Shown in pieces: positions 24,019-32,881 of a DNA stretch of 64,000 nt. The first letter of the stretch is position 1; the number at the start of each line of letters is the position of its first letter. The notes beneath the pieces were generated by a model that was given only the letters and a program-made list of their open reading frames with translations, did not search any database and was not told where the DNA came from. The DNA is taken from assembly GCF_009762795.1 (NCBI RefSeq), contig NZ_CP046400.1:2829501-2893500 (forward strand). The letters run 5' to 3'. A program made the position numbers and the translations under genes. Source of the DNA: Pseudodesulfovibrio cashew. GTDB taxonomy: Bacteria; Desulfobacterota; Desulfovibrionia; Desulfovibrionales; Desulfovibrionaceae.

Positions 24019-24927
24019 TTACTTCTTGTCCCGATTCTTTGCGTAGGTCGCGGCCTCAATGCCGGACACGCAGCCTTCGCCCACGGCCTTGGCCATCTGA
24101 AGCGGCGGGCCGCAGATGTCGCCCGCGGCATAGATGCCAGGGATGTTGGTGCGCTGCTTCTTGTCCGTTTCAATGTACTTCATGCTTTCATCCAGTTGGA
24201 TGCCGAGCATGGCGGTCAGTTCGAGCACGCCCTTTGCGCCAAGCTCGATGAACACGCCGGTCACAGCCTGGGTGGAGCCGTCATCAAGCAGCACGGATTC
24301 GACCGCGTTTTCACCCTGGATTTCCTTGATCTGCATGCCTTCGTGAACATGCACACCCTTCTTGGACAATTGCTCGCGCAGTCCGTCCGCCACATCGAGT
24401 TCCTCGCAGTAGAGATGTACTTCGCTGGCGAAGTTGGTCAGGGCCACTGCGCCGCCTGCGGCCGCGCTGCGGCAGCCGGCCACGGCCACCACCTCACCCT
24501 TGTAGAAACCGGCGTCGCAGTCCACGCAGTAGGATACGCCCTTGCCCAGGAGTTCCTTTTCACCTGGAACCTTGAGCTTATTGCGGCTGGAGCCGGTGGC
24601 GAGAATCACGGTCTTGGAGAAGATCTGGTCGCCTGACTCCAGGCCGAGGGCAAAGAGATCGCCGTCGGGCTCCAGGGACAGAACATCCTCGTCGCGGAAT
24701 TCCGTGCCGAAGCTGGCGGCCTGGTCTCTCCCGGTCTTCAGGACTTCTTCACCGGAGATCTTGAGTTGGCAACAATAGTTTTCAATGTGGGCCCAGTACA
24801 GGGAGCTGTTGTCCATACGTCCGAGCATGAGGGTCTTGGCCTTCTTGCGCGAGGCGTGAATGGCCGCTTGCAGGCCGGCGGGACCGGAGCCGAGAATGGT
24901 GACGTCGTATATGGTGGATTCGGACAT
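24019..24927 (-). CDS. Thioredoxin-reductase-like flavoprotein with an altered NADPH site
   Basis: The product has 302 residues from the ATG at 24927 (GGAGG upstream). The FAD loop LGSGPAGLQAA, redox pair CVDC (about residue 135) and C-terminal GIYAAGDICGPPLQMAKAVGEG are as in TrxB. The NADPH-domain motif usually GGGDSAxEE reads AGCRSAAAGG, and the HRRxxxR phosphate-binding stretch is replaced by YCEELDV. It is therefore unlikely to use NADPH normally. Ferredoxin-dependent or other flavin thioredoxin reductases are known alternatives in anaerobes. Confidence 0.8.
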   Translation of the reverse strand: MSESTIYDVTILGSGPAGLQAAIHASRKKAKTLMLGRMDNSSLYWAHIENYCCQLKISGEEVLKTGRDQAASFGTEFRDEDVLSLEPDGDLFALGLESGDQIFSKTVILATGSSRNKLKVPGEKELLGKGVSYCVDCDAGFYKGEVVAVAGCRSAAAGGAVALTNFASEVHLYCEELDVADGLREQLSKKGVHVHEGMQIKEIQGENAVESVLLDDGSTQAVTGVFIELGAKGVLELTAMLGIQLDESMKYIETDKKQRTNIPGIYAAGDICGPPLQMAKAVGEGCVSGIEAATYAKNRDKK

Positions 24928-25003
24928 GGGAGCCTCCGTATTTTCAGGTGAAAAAGTGCTAACGAGAATTATAATCACTCTCCTGAAAATGTACAGATTG
25001 AAT

Positions 25004-25786
25004 CTAGAGAAAGGGGATGGCCAACATGTTTGGAAGGGATAAGTATTTGGGGTCCCTTAGGATGTTCAGGCCGATGACCATCGTCTCATGCCCTTCGTCC
25101 GGCTGGGCCTTATAGGTGCCGAACAAGCGGTCCCACCAGGGAAAGCTGAAGCCGAAGTTGGCGTTGAATTCGTGGGGGTGGGTGGAGTGGTGGACCCGGT
25201 GCATGTCGGGCGTGACCACGAGGAGACGCAACGTCGCATCCAGGCCGAGGGGGAGTTTTACGTTGGCGTGGTTGAACATGGCGCAACCGTTTAGCACGAG
25301 TTCGAAGGTCAGTACGGCGGCAGGAGGAGGGCCGAGCAGGGCAATGGCTGCCAGTTTGATGAGCATGGAAAGGAAAATTTCGATGGGATGAAACCGGATG
25401 CCGGTGGAGGCGTCAATATCCACATCCGCGTGGTGCATGCGGTGGATTCGCCACAGCAGGCGCTGGTGATGGAAGAGGACATGTTGCCCGTAGATCAATG
25501 CATCGAGCAGGAGCACTGAGGGCAGGAAGGTTAACCACTGCGGGAGGCTCAGAAAGTTGAAGAGTCCCCAGCCCCGTTCCGCCAGAGTGACGGCCAGTCC
25601 GGTGGGGACCAGGGGAATAAGGAATCGGACCAGGAGTGTGGCGATCAGCACCACGGAGAGATTGGAGAACCAACGGCGAAAGCGGGGCGCGGTGAGCCGT
25701 TTTCTGGGCCGGAGCGTCTCTGCTGCCGCCATGATGGCCAGGACGAGGAAAAAGACGCCGAGGCGGAGTGACGATTCGTAGGGCAT
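25004..25786 (-). CDS. Sterol desaturase / fatty acid hydroxylase family membrane protein
   Basis: The 260-residue protein has about four membrane segments and the histidine clusters of the di-iron membrane hydroxylase family: HVLFHH, HRMHH, and HRVHHS with flanking HANVKLPLG. In aerobic organisms these enzymes hydroxylate or desaturate lipids with O2, so its reaction in an anaerobe is unclear. It ends 77 bp from the TrxB-like gene and is close behind the response-regulator gene on the same strand. Confidence 0.8.
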   Translation of the reverse strand: MPYESSLRLGVFFLVLAIMAAAETLRPRKRLTAPRFRRWFSNLSVVLIATLLVRFLIPLVPTGLAVTLAERGWGLFNFLSLPQWLTFLPSVLLLDALIYGQHVLFHHQRLLWRIHRMHHADVDIDASTGIRFHPIEIFLSMLIKLAAIALLGPPPAAVLTFELVLNGCAMFNHANVKLPLGLDATLRLLVVTPDMHRVHHSTHPHEFNANFGFSFPWWDRLFGTYKAQPDEGHETMVIGLNILRDPKYLSLPNMLAIPFL

Positions 25787-25808
25787 GCTTTCGGTCCGTA
25801 CCCGAGGC

Positions 25809-26921
25809 TTACGGGTCGACGTCCTTGGCGGATTCCCTGGTGCCCTCGACCTGGGGGCGCTGCTGGAAGACCTGTTCCTTGTCGGCTTCCCACTGCTTGC
25901 CGTGAATGCGTTGAAAGAGTTTGTTGGCTTCCAGAAAAGCGGGATTCATCCTGAGGGACATCGTCACTTCCTTGGAAGCCTCTTCCAGCCTGCCCATGAA
26001 GAAATGGGCCTTGGCCATGTTGAAGTAGATGTTTTCATCGTTGGGCGTCAGTTCCAGGGCCTGCGAGTATGCGTGAATGGCGCCTGGATAGTCTCCCTGC
26101 TTGCGGAGGTTGACTCCGAGAGTGTTGAACGGATTGGGCGTTTCCGAGTCGTACTTGAGGATCTCAATGAACAGTGATTTGGCTTCCTCAAGCCGATCGA
26201 ACTGGGCATGGACCTCGGCTGCCTTGCGCAGGAATTTCTTGAATTCCTCCATGTTGCCCTTGCCCTTGTAGGCGTCGGCCAGGCCCTTGTAGGCTTCGGC
26301 GAACAGATCATTGATCTTGACCGCCTTCTTGAAGGCCACGATAGCCTTGCCGTACTTGCCCTGGAACATGAACTGGCAGCCCATGTCGTAGTATTTCTGG
26401 GCCTCGTCCTGGTAGGAAATGAGCTCCTCGAAGGCCTCGATGGCCTCGTCGAAGTCGCCGCGCTCCACCATGTCCTTGGCTTCCTGCAACTCCATCTCCT
26501 CGATTTCCGGGTAGCTGTCGAGTTGGTTCGCCAGTATGAGATACTTTTCGAAGGTGTCCATGGAATAGGGTCGGAGGATGTAGCCGATGCACCCGGCGGC
26601 AATGGAGTCGAGGACATAGTCCTTGCGGTTCTCCAGCGTGATCATGATGATGGGTAGCGGCCTGCCGGACATGTTCTTGCGAACGATCTGGGCGAACTTG
26701 ATGCCGCTCATGTCGCCCAAGTCGGAATCGCACAGGACAAGGTCAATGCGGTTGTCGCAGAGATGGTCGACAGCACTGGCGCCCTCGGAGAACACGTGCA
26801 CGTGCTTGGCGCCGAACATGTTGATGTTGGCCTGATCCCTCTTGGCATGGACATCCACGCCGCTGACGATCATCACATTGGTGAAGCACCCGTATGCCTT
26901 GCTGTTTTTCTTCTGCGCCAT
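25809..26921 (-). CDS. Response regulator receiver domain with tetratricopeptide repeats
   Basis: The 370-residue protein has an N-terminal CheY-like receiver (about 15-135) with the aspartate pocket LVLCDSDLGD, MITLENRKD and a Lys-position change at ILRPYS, where the usual KP is RP. From about 145 to 345 several TPR-like helices follow (for example YYDMGCQFMFQGKYGKAIVAF and AYKGLADAYKGKGN). No DNA-binding or enzymatic output domain is seen, so output is by protein contact. It is followed on the same strand by the hydroxylase-like gene. Confidence 0.8.
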   Translation of the reverse strand: MAQKKNSKAYGCFTNVMIVSGVDVHAKRDQANINMFGAKHVHVFSEGASAVDHLCDNRIDLVLCDSDLGDMSGIKFAQIVRKNMSGRPLPIIMITLENRKDYVLDSIAAGCIGYILRPYSMDTFEKYLILANQLDSYPEIEEMELQEAKDMVERGDFDEAIEAFEELISYQDEAQKYYDMGCQFMFQGKYGKAIVAFKKAVKINDLFAEAYKGLADAYKGKGNMEEFKKFLRKAAEVHAQFDRLEEAKSLFIEILKYDSETPNPFNTLGVNLRKQGDYPGAIHAYSQALELTPNDENIYFNMAKAHFFMGRLEEASKEVTMSLRMNPAFLEANKLFQRIHGKQWEADKEQVFQQRPQVEGTRESAKDVDP

Positions 26922-26981
26922 GGTATATCATGTTCTCCCTTATCAAATGTCTAATGCGTTGGGAGAGCGATATCAAGAGGG

Positions 26982-27752
26982 CTATGCGGCATTATAATGG
27001 ATGAATTTGTTTATCTTTTCTTCAAGGTATTGAATCTTTTTATCTTTTGGCAAAAATGAAAAGATTCTTTCGATCAGGCCTCTGCGGGATGCGATGGAGA
27101 TGGCGGAAGCGAAGTTGAAATCGTAGATCCAGCCCGCGATCAACAGCTTGAAATCGTTAGCGCACTTTATGTCCCGGTAATCACCAGGCTCCTCCGCCAT
27201 GACCGCGTCGTATATCCGGTCCGAGTATTGTCCTGGAATTTCCTTGAAACCGTGGGTGATGGTCGGGTCGTTCAATTCGCCGGAAAAGAATTCGATCATG
27301 ACCTTGAGAATATCGAGCTTGTCGGCATCCCGGACGACCTTGGTGATCAGACCTGCCGGCTCGGGCAGGCTGTCTCTGATAGTCTTGACGTTGTGCTGGG
27401 CCACTGCCAGGCGGATGGTGCGCCAGTCATCCGGTGCAATGCCGCAGGGAAGGTCGAGGGATCGCAGGGTGAGGACCCCGAGCCTGGCATGGTTGACTGA
27501 ATCCTGGTCCTTGAAGGTGCCATAGATGGCGAGCTGGGGAAAGCGTCCGGTGTCGTGATACAGCGTGGCCAGCCTGGCCAGCGTGGCCGTGTGACCGTCA
27601 ATCCCCTCGCCATCGAGGATCCGTTCGCCGTTGTCCAACACCCGCAGGGAGTGCTCCAGCTTGAGACGGATCATGTCGTCGCGGGAGGGATCTCCCGTGA
27701 AATGCCGCTCGGCGAATGCTGTCAGGAAGTCGATGTGCGACGCGAGGGTCAT
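26982..27752 (-). CDS. HD-domain phosphohydrolase
   Basis: The 256-residue protein has the metal motif of HD hydrolases: HSLRV, then LYHDTGRFPQ (the HD pair) and a later VRDADKLDIL. This matches small uncharacterised HD proteins that may act on nucleotides. No output or membrane domain is present. It is 2 bp downstream of the membrane protein at 27755. Confidence 0.75.
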   Translation of the reverse strand: MTLASHIDFLTAFAERHFTGDPSRDDMIRLKLEHSLRVLDNGERILDGEGIDGHTATLARLATLYHDTGRFPQLAIYGTFKDQDSVNHARLGVLTLRSLDLPCGIAPDDWRTIRLAVAQHNVKTIRDSLPEPAGLITKVVRDADKLDILKVMIEFFSGELNDPTITHGFKEIPGQYSDRIYDAVMAEEPGDYRDIKCANDFKLLIAGWIYDFNFASAISIASRRGLIERIFSFLPKDKKIQYLEEKINKFIHYNAA

Positions 27753-27754
27753 GC

Positions 27755-28084
27755 TCAGTCCTTGAGAGACTTCATCTTTGTGTTGAATTCCATTTCGGAA
27801 ATGTCCCCCTTGGCAAAGCGTTCCTCGAGCTCAGCCCGTTCGCGGCGAACCTCCTCTGCCGCCTCCCGATCCATTTCTTTGTCCCTGAAGATGCCTTTGG
27901 GCCCGAACAGGACGCGCAGGAAGAGGATGATCACAGCGAAGATGAGGGCCACGAAGGCCATACGCGCGATGGCCGGGCCGATCTGTTCTCCATAGCCGGA
28001 ATTGAACGGCCAGGCACGCCAGGCCGGGCTGTCGAGAAAATCAAAAAAGCCGCTGACTAAATTGGGGATGGTGTTTAAAATCAT
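27755..28084 (-). CDS. Membrane protein with C-terminal SHOCT-like segment
   Basis: The 109-residue product has one strong membrane helix (about 43-62) followed by a charged helix and a short C-terminal SHOCT-like motif (LEERFAKGDISEMEFNTKM). It lies 2 bp before the HD gene, so they are probably co-transcribed. Function unknown; SHOCT segments often mediate oligomerisation. Confidence 0.6.
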   Translation of the reverse strand: MILNTIPNLVSGFFDFLDSPAWRAWPFNSGYGEQIGPAIARMAFVALIFAVIILFLRVLFGPKGIFRDKEMDREAAEEVRRERAELEERFAKGDISEMEFNTKMKSLKD

Positions 28085-28277
28085 GTTTTCTCCGGGAAAC
28101 TTCCGTTATGGAAGGCGGGACCATAACTACGTCGCAAACTGCCCGCTGGCAAGCCTTTTGGAGCCAGTGGAGTAGCGGCGGAGGATTGCGTCAAGGCGTA
28201 TTTCCTATTTAGGAATCTTTCCCGTTGAGTTTACCCATGCCTTGGTGTAGGAGGGGTTTGCTCTGGACGGAGGATCT

Positions 28278-28676
28278 ATGCGAATTCTTATAGTGGAAGA
28301 CGAATTCACCAGCCGCAAGCTGCTCACGGCGTTGCTGGCGGATTACGGGCAGTGCGATACGGCTTCCGATGGTGTGGAGTGCGTTGATATTTTCACCAAG
28401 GCTCTGGACGAAGGCAAGCCGTACGACCTGTTGTGCATGGATATCATGATGCCCAACAAGGACGGGCACCAGGCGCTCAAGGAGATCCGGGCCATTGAAA
28501 GCCAACGGGGCATTCCACCCTCCCAGGAGTCCAAAGTGATCATGGTCACTGCCCTTAATGATCCCAAGACCGTGGTCAAGGCCTACTATAAGGGAGGCGC
28601 GGCGGCCTATTTGCCCAAGCCCATTGAGGTGGAGACTCTGACGGCCATTTTGCGCGATCTGGCATTGATAGACTGA
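28278..28676 (+). CDS. CheY-like single-domain response regulator
   Basis: The 132-residue receiver has all key residues: acidic pair VEDE near the start, the phosphorylatable Asp in CMDIMMPNKDG, MVTALND for the Thr/Ser switch and YLPKPIEV with the conserved Lys. No output domain. The ATG follows GGAGG by 6 nt. A transmitter kinase is not nearby, so its partner is unknown. It heads a plus-strand group including the Tim44-like gene and YcaO. Confidence 0.85.
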   Translation: MRILIVEDEFTSRKLLTALLADYGQCDTASDGVECVDIFTKALDEGKPYDLLCMDIMMPNKDGHQALKEIRAIESQRGIPPSQESKVIMVTALNDPKTVVKAYYKGGAAAYLPKPIEVETLTAILRDLALID

Positions 28677-28692
28677 TTTCGCAGTTCGTTGT

Positions 28693-29475
28693 ATGTTTCG
28701 ATCCATGAAAGGAACACTCCCCCATTTGCAAGTTCGATTTTCGCGCAGTCTCAGGCTGTGTTTGAAGGCGGTTTTCGTCCTGTTGGCGTGGGCTTCTCCT
28801 GCCTTCGCCCAATCCCCCGCGCCCTCCACGGGGGGCAGCGTCCTCAATATTCTCCTTCTCGGGGTCATTGCCTATTTTCTTGTCCGCATGTTTCGGCGAC
28901 GCATGGGAGGGGGCGACAAGGACAACACCCGTCCCGGCCAGTGGACGAGGCAGGACAAGGGCGAGAGCGGGACTGAATCGGGCGGTAAGGTCCTTCGGCC
29001 CATGGATCGTTACGACGCGGCACGGCAGATGTGGGGTCATCTGAGCTCGGAGAAGTCTTCGGACGAGTCCGCCGCGCCATCGCCTGTAGCCGCGTCCGGC
29101 CAGATCGGGTTTGACGAGAACGAATTTCTGGAGGGCGCCAAGCTCTTCTTTTCCCGTTTCCAGCAGGCCAATAGCGAGAAGGAGATTGAAGATCTGCGGG
29201 TCTTTCTCTCCGACGAGGTGTACGCCAATGCCGTGCTCAAGGCGCAGCAGTTCCCCGACGAGCGAATCGAGGTCATGCTGGTGGACGCCCGGCTGATGGA
29301 ACTGAAGTCCGAGGGCGGGCAAACCCTGGCCACGGTGTTTTACGATGCCCAGATAAGCAGGGGAGAGTCGGGCGGACAGCCCGGCCATGTCCGGGCCGTT
29401 TGGGAGTTTTCCCGCGACGACGATGTCGAGAACGGCCTGTGGACCCTCGAAAAAATCAATAAAGTAGACCAGTAG
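28693..29475 (+). CDS. Tim44-like domain membrane protein
   Basis: The 260-residue protein has a hydrophobic segment at about 21-40 (possible signal peptide ending ASPAFA), a second at 50-65 (NILLLGVIAYFLVRMF) followed by a basic stretch, and then a C-terminal Tim44-like NTF2-fold region (about 135-255). Bacterial Tim44-like proteins are poorly characterised. An alternative start at codon 5 is possible as neither has a strong ribosome site. Confidence 0.65.
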   Translation: MFRSMKGTLPHLQVRFSRSLRLCLKAVFVLLAWASPAFAQSPAPSTGGSVLNILLLGVIAYFLVRMFRRRMGGGDKDNTRPGQWTRQDKGESGTESGGKVLRPMDRYDAARQMWGHLSSEKSSDESAAPSPVAASGQIGFDENEFLEGAKLFFSRFQQANSEKEIEDLRVFLSDEVYANAVLKAQQFPDERIEVMLVDARLMELKSEGGQTLATVFYDAQISRGESGGQPGHVRAVWEFSRDDDVENGLWTLEKINKVDQ

Positions 29476-29499
29476 CCATCCGGCTGCTTGGAGGATGTT

Positions 29500-30216
29500 T
29501 TGGCTGCGAAAGAGTATGATCTGGACCAGCCCATGGACAAACTGATCGACCTGGCCGTGAACAAGTTCGGCGAGGTCGAATTTCAGGATGTGTCCGTGGG
29601 TGGCGACCCCTTCAAAGTGCTGCAAATTAAACACATGCAGCGGTATATTGACAAACTCATGGACAAGACCCGCTCCGGCAAGACTGTTGCCTTGCCGCTA
29701 TGGGCCAAGCTTTGGCCCGCAGATATGGTCATGGCCCACTCTCTGTCCAAATTCCCCTTGGCCGACGGTGCTTCGGTGTTGGAGATCGGGGGCGGTTCGG
29801 CCCTGGCCGGATTGACTCTTGCCCGCAGGGGCTGTGAAGTCACGGTAACGGATACGGACCCGGATGCGCTCCTGTTTGCCCGTATCAATGCCCTGAAGAA
29901 CGACTTGGGCGAGAAGGTGCGTGTGGTGCCGTCCGACTTCAAGGCTTCACTGGGGTCCCGTTTCGACTGCGTCGTGGGCTGTGAATTGCTCTACGACGAG
30001 CCCCTCTTCGACCTGCTCGCCGGATTTATCGACGGTCACTTGGCTGAAGGCGAGGGGGGCGAGGTGTTTCTTTCCTTGGACCTCAAGCGGGCCGCGCGCA
30101 ACTTCTTCCATGCCTCAGGTGAGCTGTTCAAGATCATGAAGTCCACAGCCACATTCAAGGATGGCGAGTCCGGTGAGGATAAACCGGTCAACCTGTTCCG
30201 TTTCATGAGGAAGTAG
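29500..30216 (+). CDS. Class I SAM-dependent methyltransferase (METTL/lysine-methyltransferase-like)
   Basis: The product has 238 residues when begun at the TTG at 29500, 5 nt after GGAGG; an earlier TTG at 29488 overlaps that site. The SAM motif VLEIGGGSALAGLTLARRG and the post-I acidic VTVTDTDPDAL are followed by VVGCELLYDEPLFDLL, as in the Methyltransf_16 group of protein lysine methyltransferases. It is 2 bp before the YcaO gene, suggesting joint action on one target. Confidence 0.75.
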   Translation: MAAKEYDLDQPMDKLIDLAVNKFGEVEFQDVSVGGDPFKVLQIKHMQRYIDKLMDKTRSGKTVALPLWAKLWPADMVMAHSLSKFPLADGASVLEIGGGSALAGLTLARRGCEVTVTDTDPDALLFARINALKNDLGEKVRVVPSDFKASLGSRFDCVVGCELLYDEPLFDLLAGFIDGHLAEGEGGEVFLSLDLKRAARNFFHASGELFKIMKSTATFKDGESGEDKPVNLFRFMRK

Positions 30217-30218
30217 CC

Positions 30219-31949
30219 GTGATCGAGCTCAAGGATTGCGTTAAGACATACACCACCGATCAGGACAAGGCGTGCAGCCCCGTGGAAACGGTCACGCGCG
30301 TCAAGGGATTGCTCGCCGAGAAGTGTGCGGGCGTCCTGGACAAGACCGATCGGGTGGATACCGGCAGGCTGGGTATTCCTGTATTCGTGTCCACCTGCGG
30401 CCCCGAGGCCAAGCGGTTCATGCCCACCCGCAAGCAGATGGGCAAGGGCGCTTCGCCGGAACAGGCCGAGGCTTCGGCCCTCATGGAGCTGGTGGAGCGG
30501 TTTTCCTATTTCACCTTCTGGGCCGACGAGGATAACTTTACTCGTTTGACCTGGAGCGAGGCGCAGAAAAAGTGGCCGGGGGAAGTCATGGACATCGCCA
30601 TGATCGCCCGTTCGGTGGAAGAGGATATCTCTTCCGAAGACGCGGCCCGGCTCATGGACCTGCATCGCTGGCGCTTTCATCCCGCCTTGAACGTGGCCAC
30701 GGGCAAGCATGAGTATGTGCCCCTGGACTGGTTCAAGAAGCTTAACGAGTTTAACGGGTCCTCGGCGGGTAATACCTTTGAGGAGTCCATCGGACAGGGC
30801 GGATGCGAGCTGGTGGAGCGCCACGTCTGCGCCCTTATCGACCGTAGCCGCAAGGTCATGCCGACCATTGACCCCGCATCCTACTCCGATCCGGTCCTGA
30901 GCCGGCTGGCAGGCTGCTTCGAGGCCAACGGCGTCAAGCTGGTGCTCAAGGACTTTTCCTTGGGACAGCCTGTGCCGACAGTGGCGGCCGTGGCCTGGGA
31001 TCCCAAGACCTTTCCGGGCCTAAGCGAGATCGTTTTTACGGCGGGAACATCTTCGTCACCGGTAAAGGCGGCCATCCGCGCCGTAACAGAGGTGGCACAG
31101 CTGGCCGGAGACTTCGAGACCAGTCGCGTGTACGAGGCCTCCGGGCTTTCCAAGTTCACCTCTCTGGACGACATTCAGTGGTTGCTGGAAGGCGAGATGG
31201 TTCCGTTGGATTCCCTGCCCACTGTGGAGGAACCCAATATATATAATGAATTGATGGCTATGGCCGAGGGGTTGGAAAAACAGGGGACGCCGCTGTATTC
31301 GGTGGACACCCGTCATCCGGATCTCATGGTCACCACCAATTACAATTTCGTCCCCGGTTTCGATTTTCGGGAGCGGACGCCTCACCGGTCCATCGGGCTT
31401 TTTGTGGGCCGTATCCTGGCCGAGGACGCCGAATTCGGCGACGCCATGGAAGGGCTGGAGGTCGTCGAGGAGATTTATCCGGACGCGTATTTTTTGCCGT
31501 TTTTCCGTGGCCTGCTCGCCATGCGCATGCAGGACGTGGAGTACGCGGTGGAACAGTTCCGCGAGGCGGAGCCCATGCAGCCCGCGGATGCGGAACGGGC
31601 TTTGGCTGCCTTCTACCAAGGGTATGCACTGTCCCAACTGGAAGAGTGGGAGGACGCCGTGGCGCCGCTCGGGCGGGCTATTGAACTTGACGCCGAGACC
31701 AAGGAATACTTCAACCTGCGTGGCGTGGCGCACTTCAAGGGCGGGCGCTACGAAGAGGCTGCCGGGGATTTCCGGGCCGCGTTGGACATCGACTCCGGTT
31801 CACCTCATGATTTGGCCAATCTCGGTCTATGTCACAAGTTCATGGGTAACGATGCCGAGGCCCTGGATTACCTGGGCGCGGCCCTCAAGCTTGATCCGGA
31901 ACTGGAGTACGCCAGGAATCATTACGATGAACTCGTGCAATCCTCATAG
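30219..31949 (+). CDS. YcaO-domain ATP-dependent enzyme with C-terminal TPRs
   Basis: The product has 576 residues. The YcaO fold spans about 1-400 with the ATP/Mg-binding motifs SALMELVERFSYF and GGCELVERHVC (ExxER repeats). C-terminal TPR-like helices cover about 420-570. E. coli YcaO also carries a TPR-type C-terminus and is linked with beta-methylthiolation of ribosomal S12. Others in the family make azolines or thioamides in peptides. No precursor peptide gene is visible. The preceding methyltransferase is only 2 bp away. Confidence 0.85.
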   Translation: MIELKDCVKTYTTDQDKACSPVETVTRVKGLLAEKCAGVLDKTDRVDTGRLGIPVFVSTCGPEAKRFMPTRKQMGKGASPEQAEASALMELVERFSYFTFWADEDNFTRLTWSEAQKKWPGEVMDIAMIARSVEEDISSEDAARLMDLHRWRFHPALNVATGKHEYVPLDWFKKLNEFNGSSAGNTFEESIGQGGCELVERHVCALIDRSRKVMPTIDPASYSDPVLSRLAGCFEANGVKLVLKDFSLGQPVPTVAAVAWDPKTFPGLSEIVFTAGTSSSPVKAAIRAVTEVAQLAGDFETSRVYEASGLSKFTSLDDIQWLLEGEMVPLDSLPTVEEPNIYNELMAMAEGLEKQGTPLYSVDTRHPDLMVTTNYNFVPGFDFRERTPHRSIGLFVGRILAEDAEFGDAMEGLEVVEEIYPDAYFLPFFRGLLAMRMQDVEYAVEQFREAEPMQPADAERALAAFYQGYALSQLEEWEDAVAPLGRAIELDAETKEYFNLRGVAHFKGGRYEEAAGDFRAALDIDSGSPHDLANLGLCHKFMGNDAEALDYLGAALKLDPELEYARNHYDELVQSS

Positions 31950-32000
31950 GTTGCCCTGAGTCCCTTTCGTGCCTTTGCCTGTGAGAAACGCTCAAGGTGC

Positions 32001-32084
32001 TTGACAAGCTCAGGGGGGAGAAGTAATGTCCCTCCACGGTTTTGCGCCGTGATCTTTTTGGTATCAAACAGCGGATCGCTGTTT
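32001..32084 (+). promoter_or_regulatory. Probable dsrC promoter and leader hairpins
   Basis: TTGACA (32001-32006), 17-bp spacer and TAATGT (32024-32029) form a good sigma-70-type promoter. The predicted leader then holds a stem CACGG/CCGTG (32035-32039, 32047-32051) followed by ATCTTTTT, and a perfect 8-bp hairpin AAACAGCG/CGCTGTTT (32066-32073, 32077-32084). The dsrC ATG is at 32152 after AGGAGG. Confidence 0.55.
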
Positions 32085-32151
32085 ACTGGATATGGTGGCT
32101 TCGAGTTGTTTCGGAGCTCAGCATGAAAAACTATCCACTTAGGAGGATAAT

Positions 32152-32469
32152 ATGGCTGTTGTTGAATTCCAGGGTGCTACCTTTGAAGTTGATGAAGACG
32201 GTTTCCTGCAGAAATTTGAAGACTGGACCCCGCAGTGGGTTGAGTACGTCAAGGACTCTGAAGGTATCAAGGAAATCTCCGAAGACCACCAGAAGGTCAT
32301 TGACTTCCTGCAGGACTACTACAAGAAGAACGGCATCGCCCCGATGGTTCGTATCCTCTCCAAGGTTACCGGCTTCAAGCTGAAGCAGATCTACGAGCTG
32401 TTCCCGTCCGGCCCCGGTAAGGGAGCCTGTAAGATGGCTGGCCTGCCCAAGCCCACCGGCTGCGTCTAG
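32152..32469 (+). CDS. dsrC: DsrC, sulfur-carrier protein of dissimilatory sulfite reduction
   Basis: The 105-residue protein is a complete DsrC with the C-terminal arm GKGACKMAGLPKPTGCV, in which two conserved cysteines form the trisulfide with sulfite-derived sulfur from DsrAB. It acts in the cytoplasm and its trisulfide is reduced by DsrMKJOP. It is a stand-alone gene with its own promoter and strong terminator, as commonly seen. dsrAB are not in this window. Confidence 0.96.
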   Translation: MAVVEFQGATFEVDEDGFLQKFEDWTPQWVEYVKDSEGIKEISEDHQKVIDFLQDYYKKNGIAPMVRILSKVTGFKLKQIYELFPSGPGKGACKMAGLPKPTGCV

Positions 32470-32491
32470 TCCGCAACCCGAGCTTGAAATC

Positions 32492-32525
32492 AAAGGGTGG
32501 AGGCTTGCCTCCACCCTTTTTTTTG
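32492..32525 (+). terminator. Terminator after dsrC
   Basis: 12-bp perfect stem (32492-32503 with 32508-32519) with a 4-nt loop CTTG, followed by eight T. It suggests that dsrC is a highly expressed single-gene unit. Confidence 0.92.
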
Positions 32526-32628
32526 CCCTTCACTCCCTTTCGGAAAAAATACGCATTTTCCCTTGCCAACCGGTGAAGTAGTGCGTATAAACCCGAGTTC
32601 CAAACGAAATCAATGACAGGAGAGCGTC

Positions 32629-32853
32629 ATGAAAAACGATATTCATCCCAAGACTTACAAGGCCAAAATTCGTTGTCACTGCGGCTACGAGGCCGAACTG
32701 CTGTCCACCAAGGGCGAAGAGATCGAGGTCGAAATCTGCTCCAATTGCCATCCGTTCTACACTGGCAAGCAGCGTTTCGTGGACACCGCCGGCCGTATCG
32801 ATCGTTTCCGCAAAAAGTACGCCGCGTTCGACAAGAACAAAGCTGCAAAGTAA
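32629..32853 (+). CDS. rpmE: 50S ribosomal protein L31, zinc-binding type
   Basis: The 74-residue protein starts [21 protein letters not shown] and contains CHC and [12 protein letters not shown], i.e. the zinc-coordinating cysteines of the C+ type of L31. A hairpin at 32882-32919 follows. Confidence 0.95.
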   Translation: MKNDIHPKTYKAKIRCHCGYEAELLSTKGEEIEVEICSNCHPFYTGKQRFVDTAGRIDRFRKKYAAFDKNKAAK

Positions 32854-32881
32854 CTGTTTTTCACGGCGGAAGCCGCGACTG

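Noticed and set aside
28085-28277. Sigma-54 promoter near TGGCAAGCC upstream of the CheY-like gene
   Set aside because: The -12 half would have GG instead of GC at the right distance, so the spacing/sequence rule fails.
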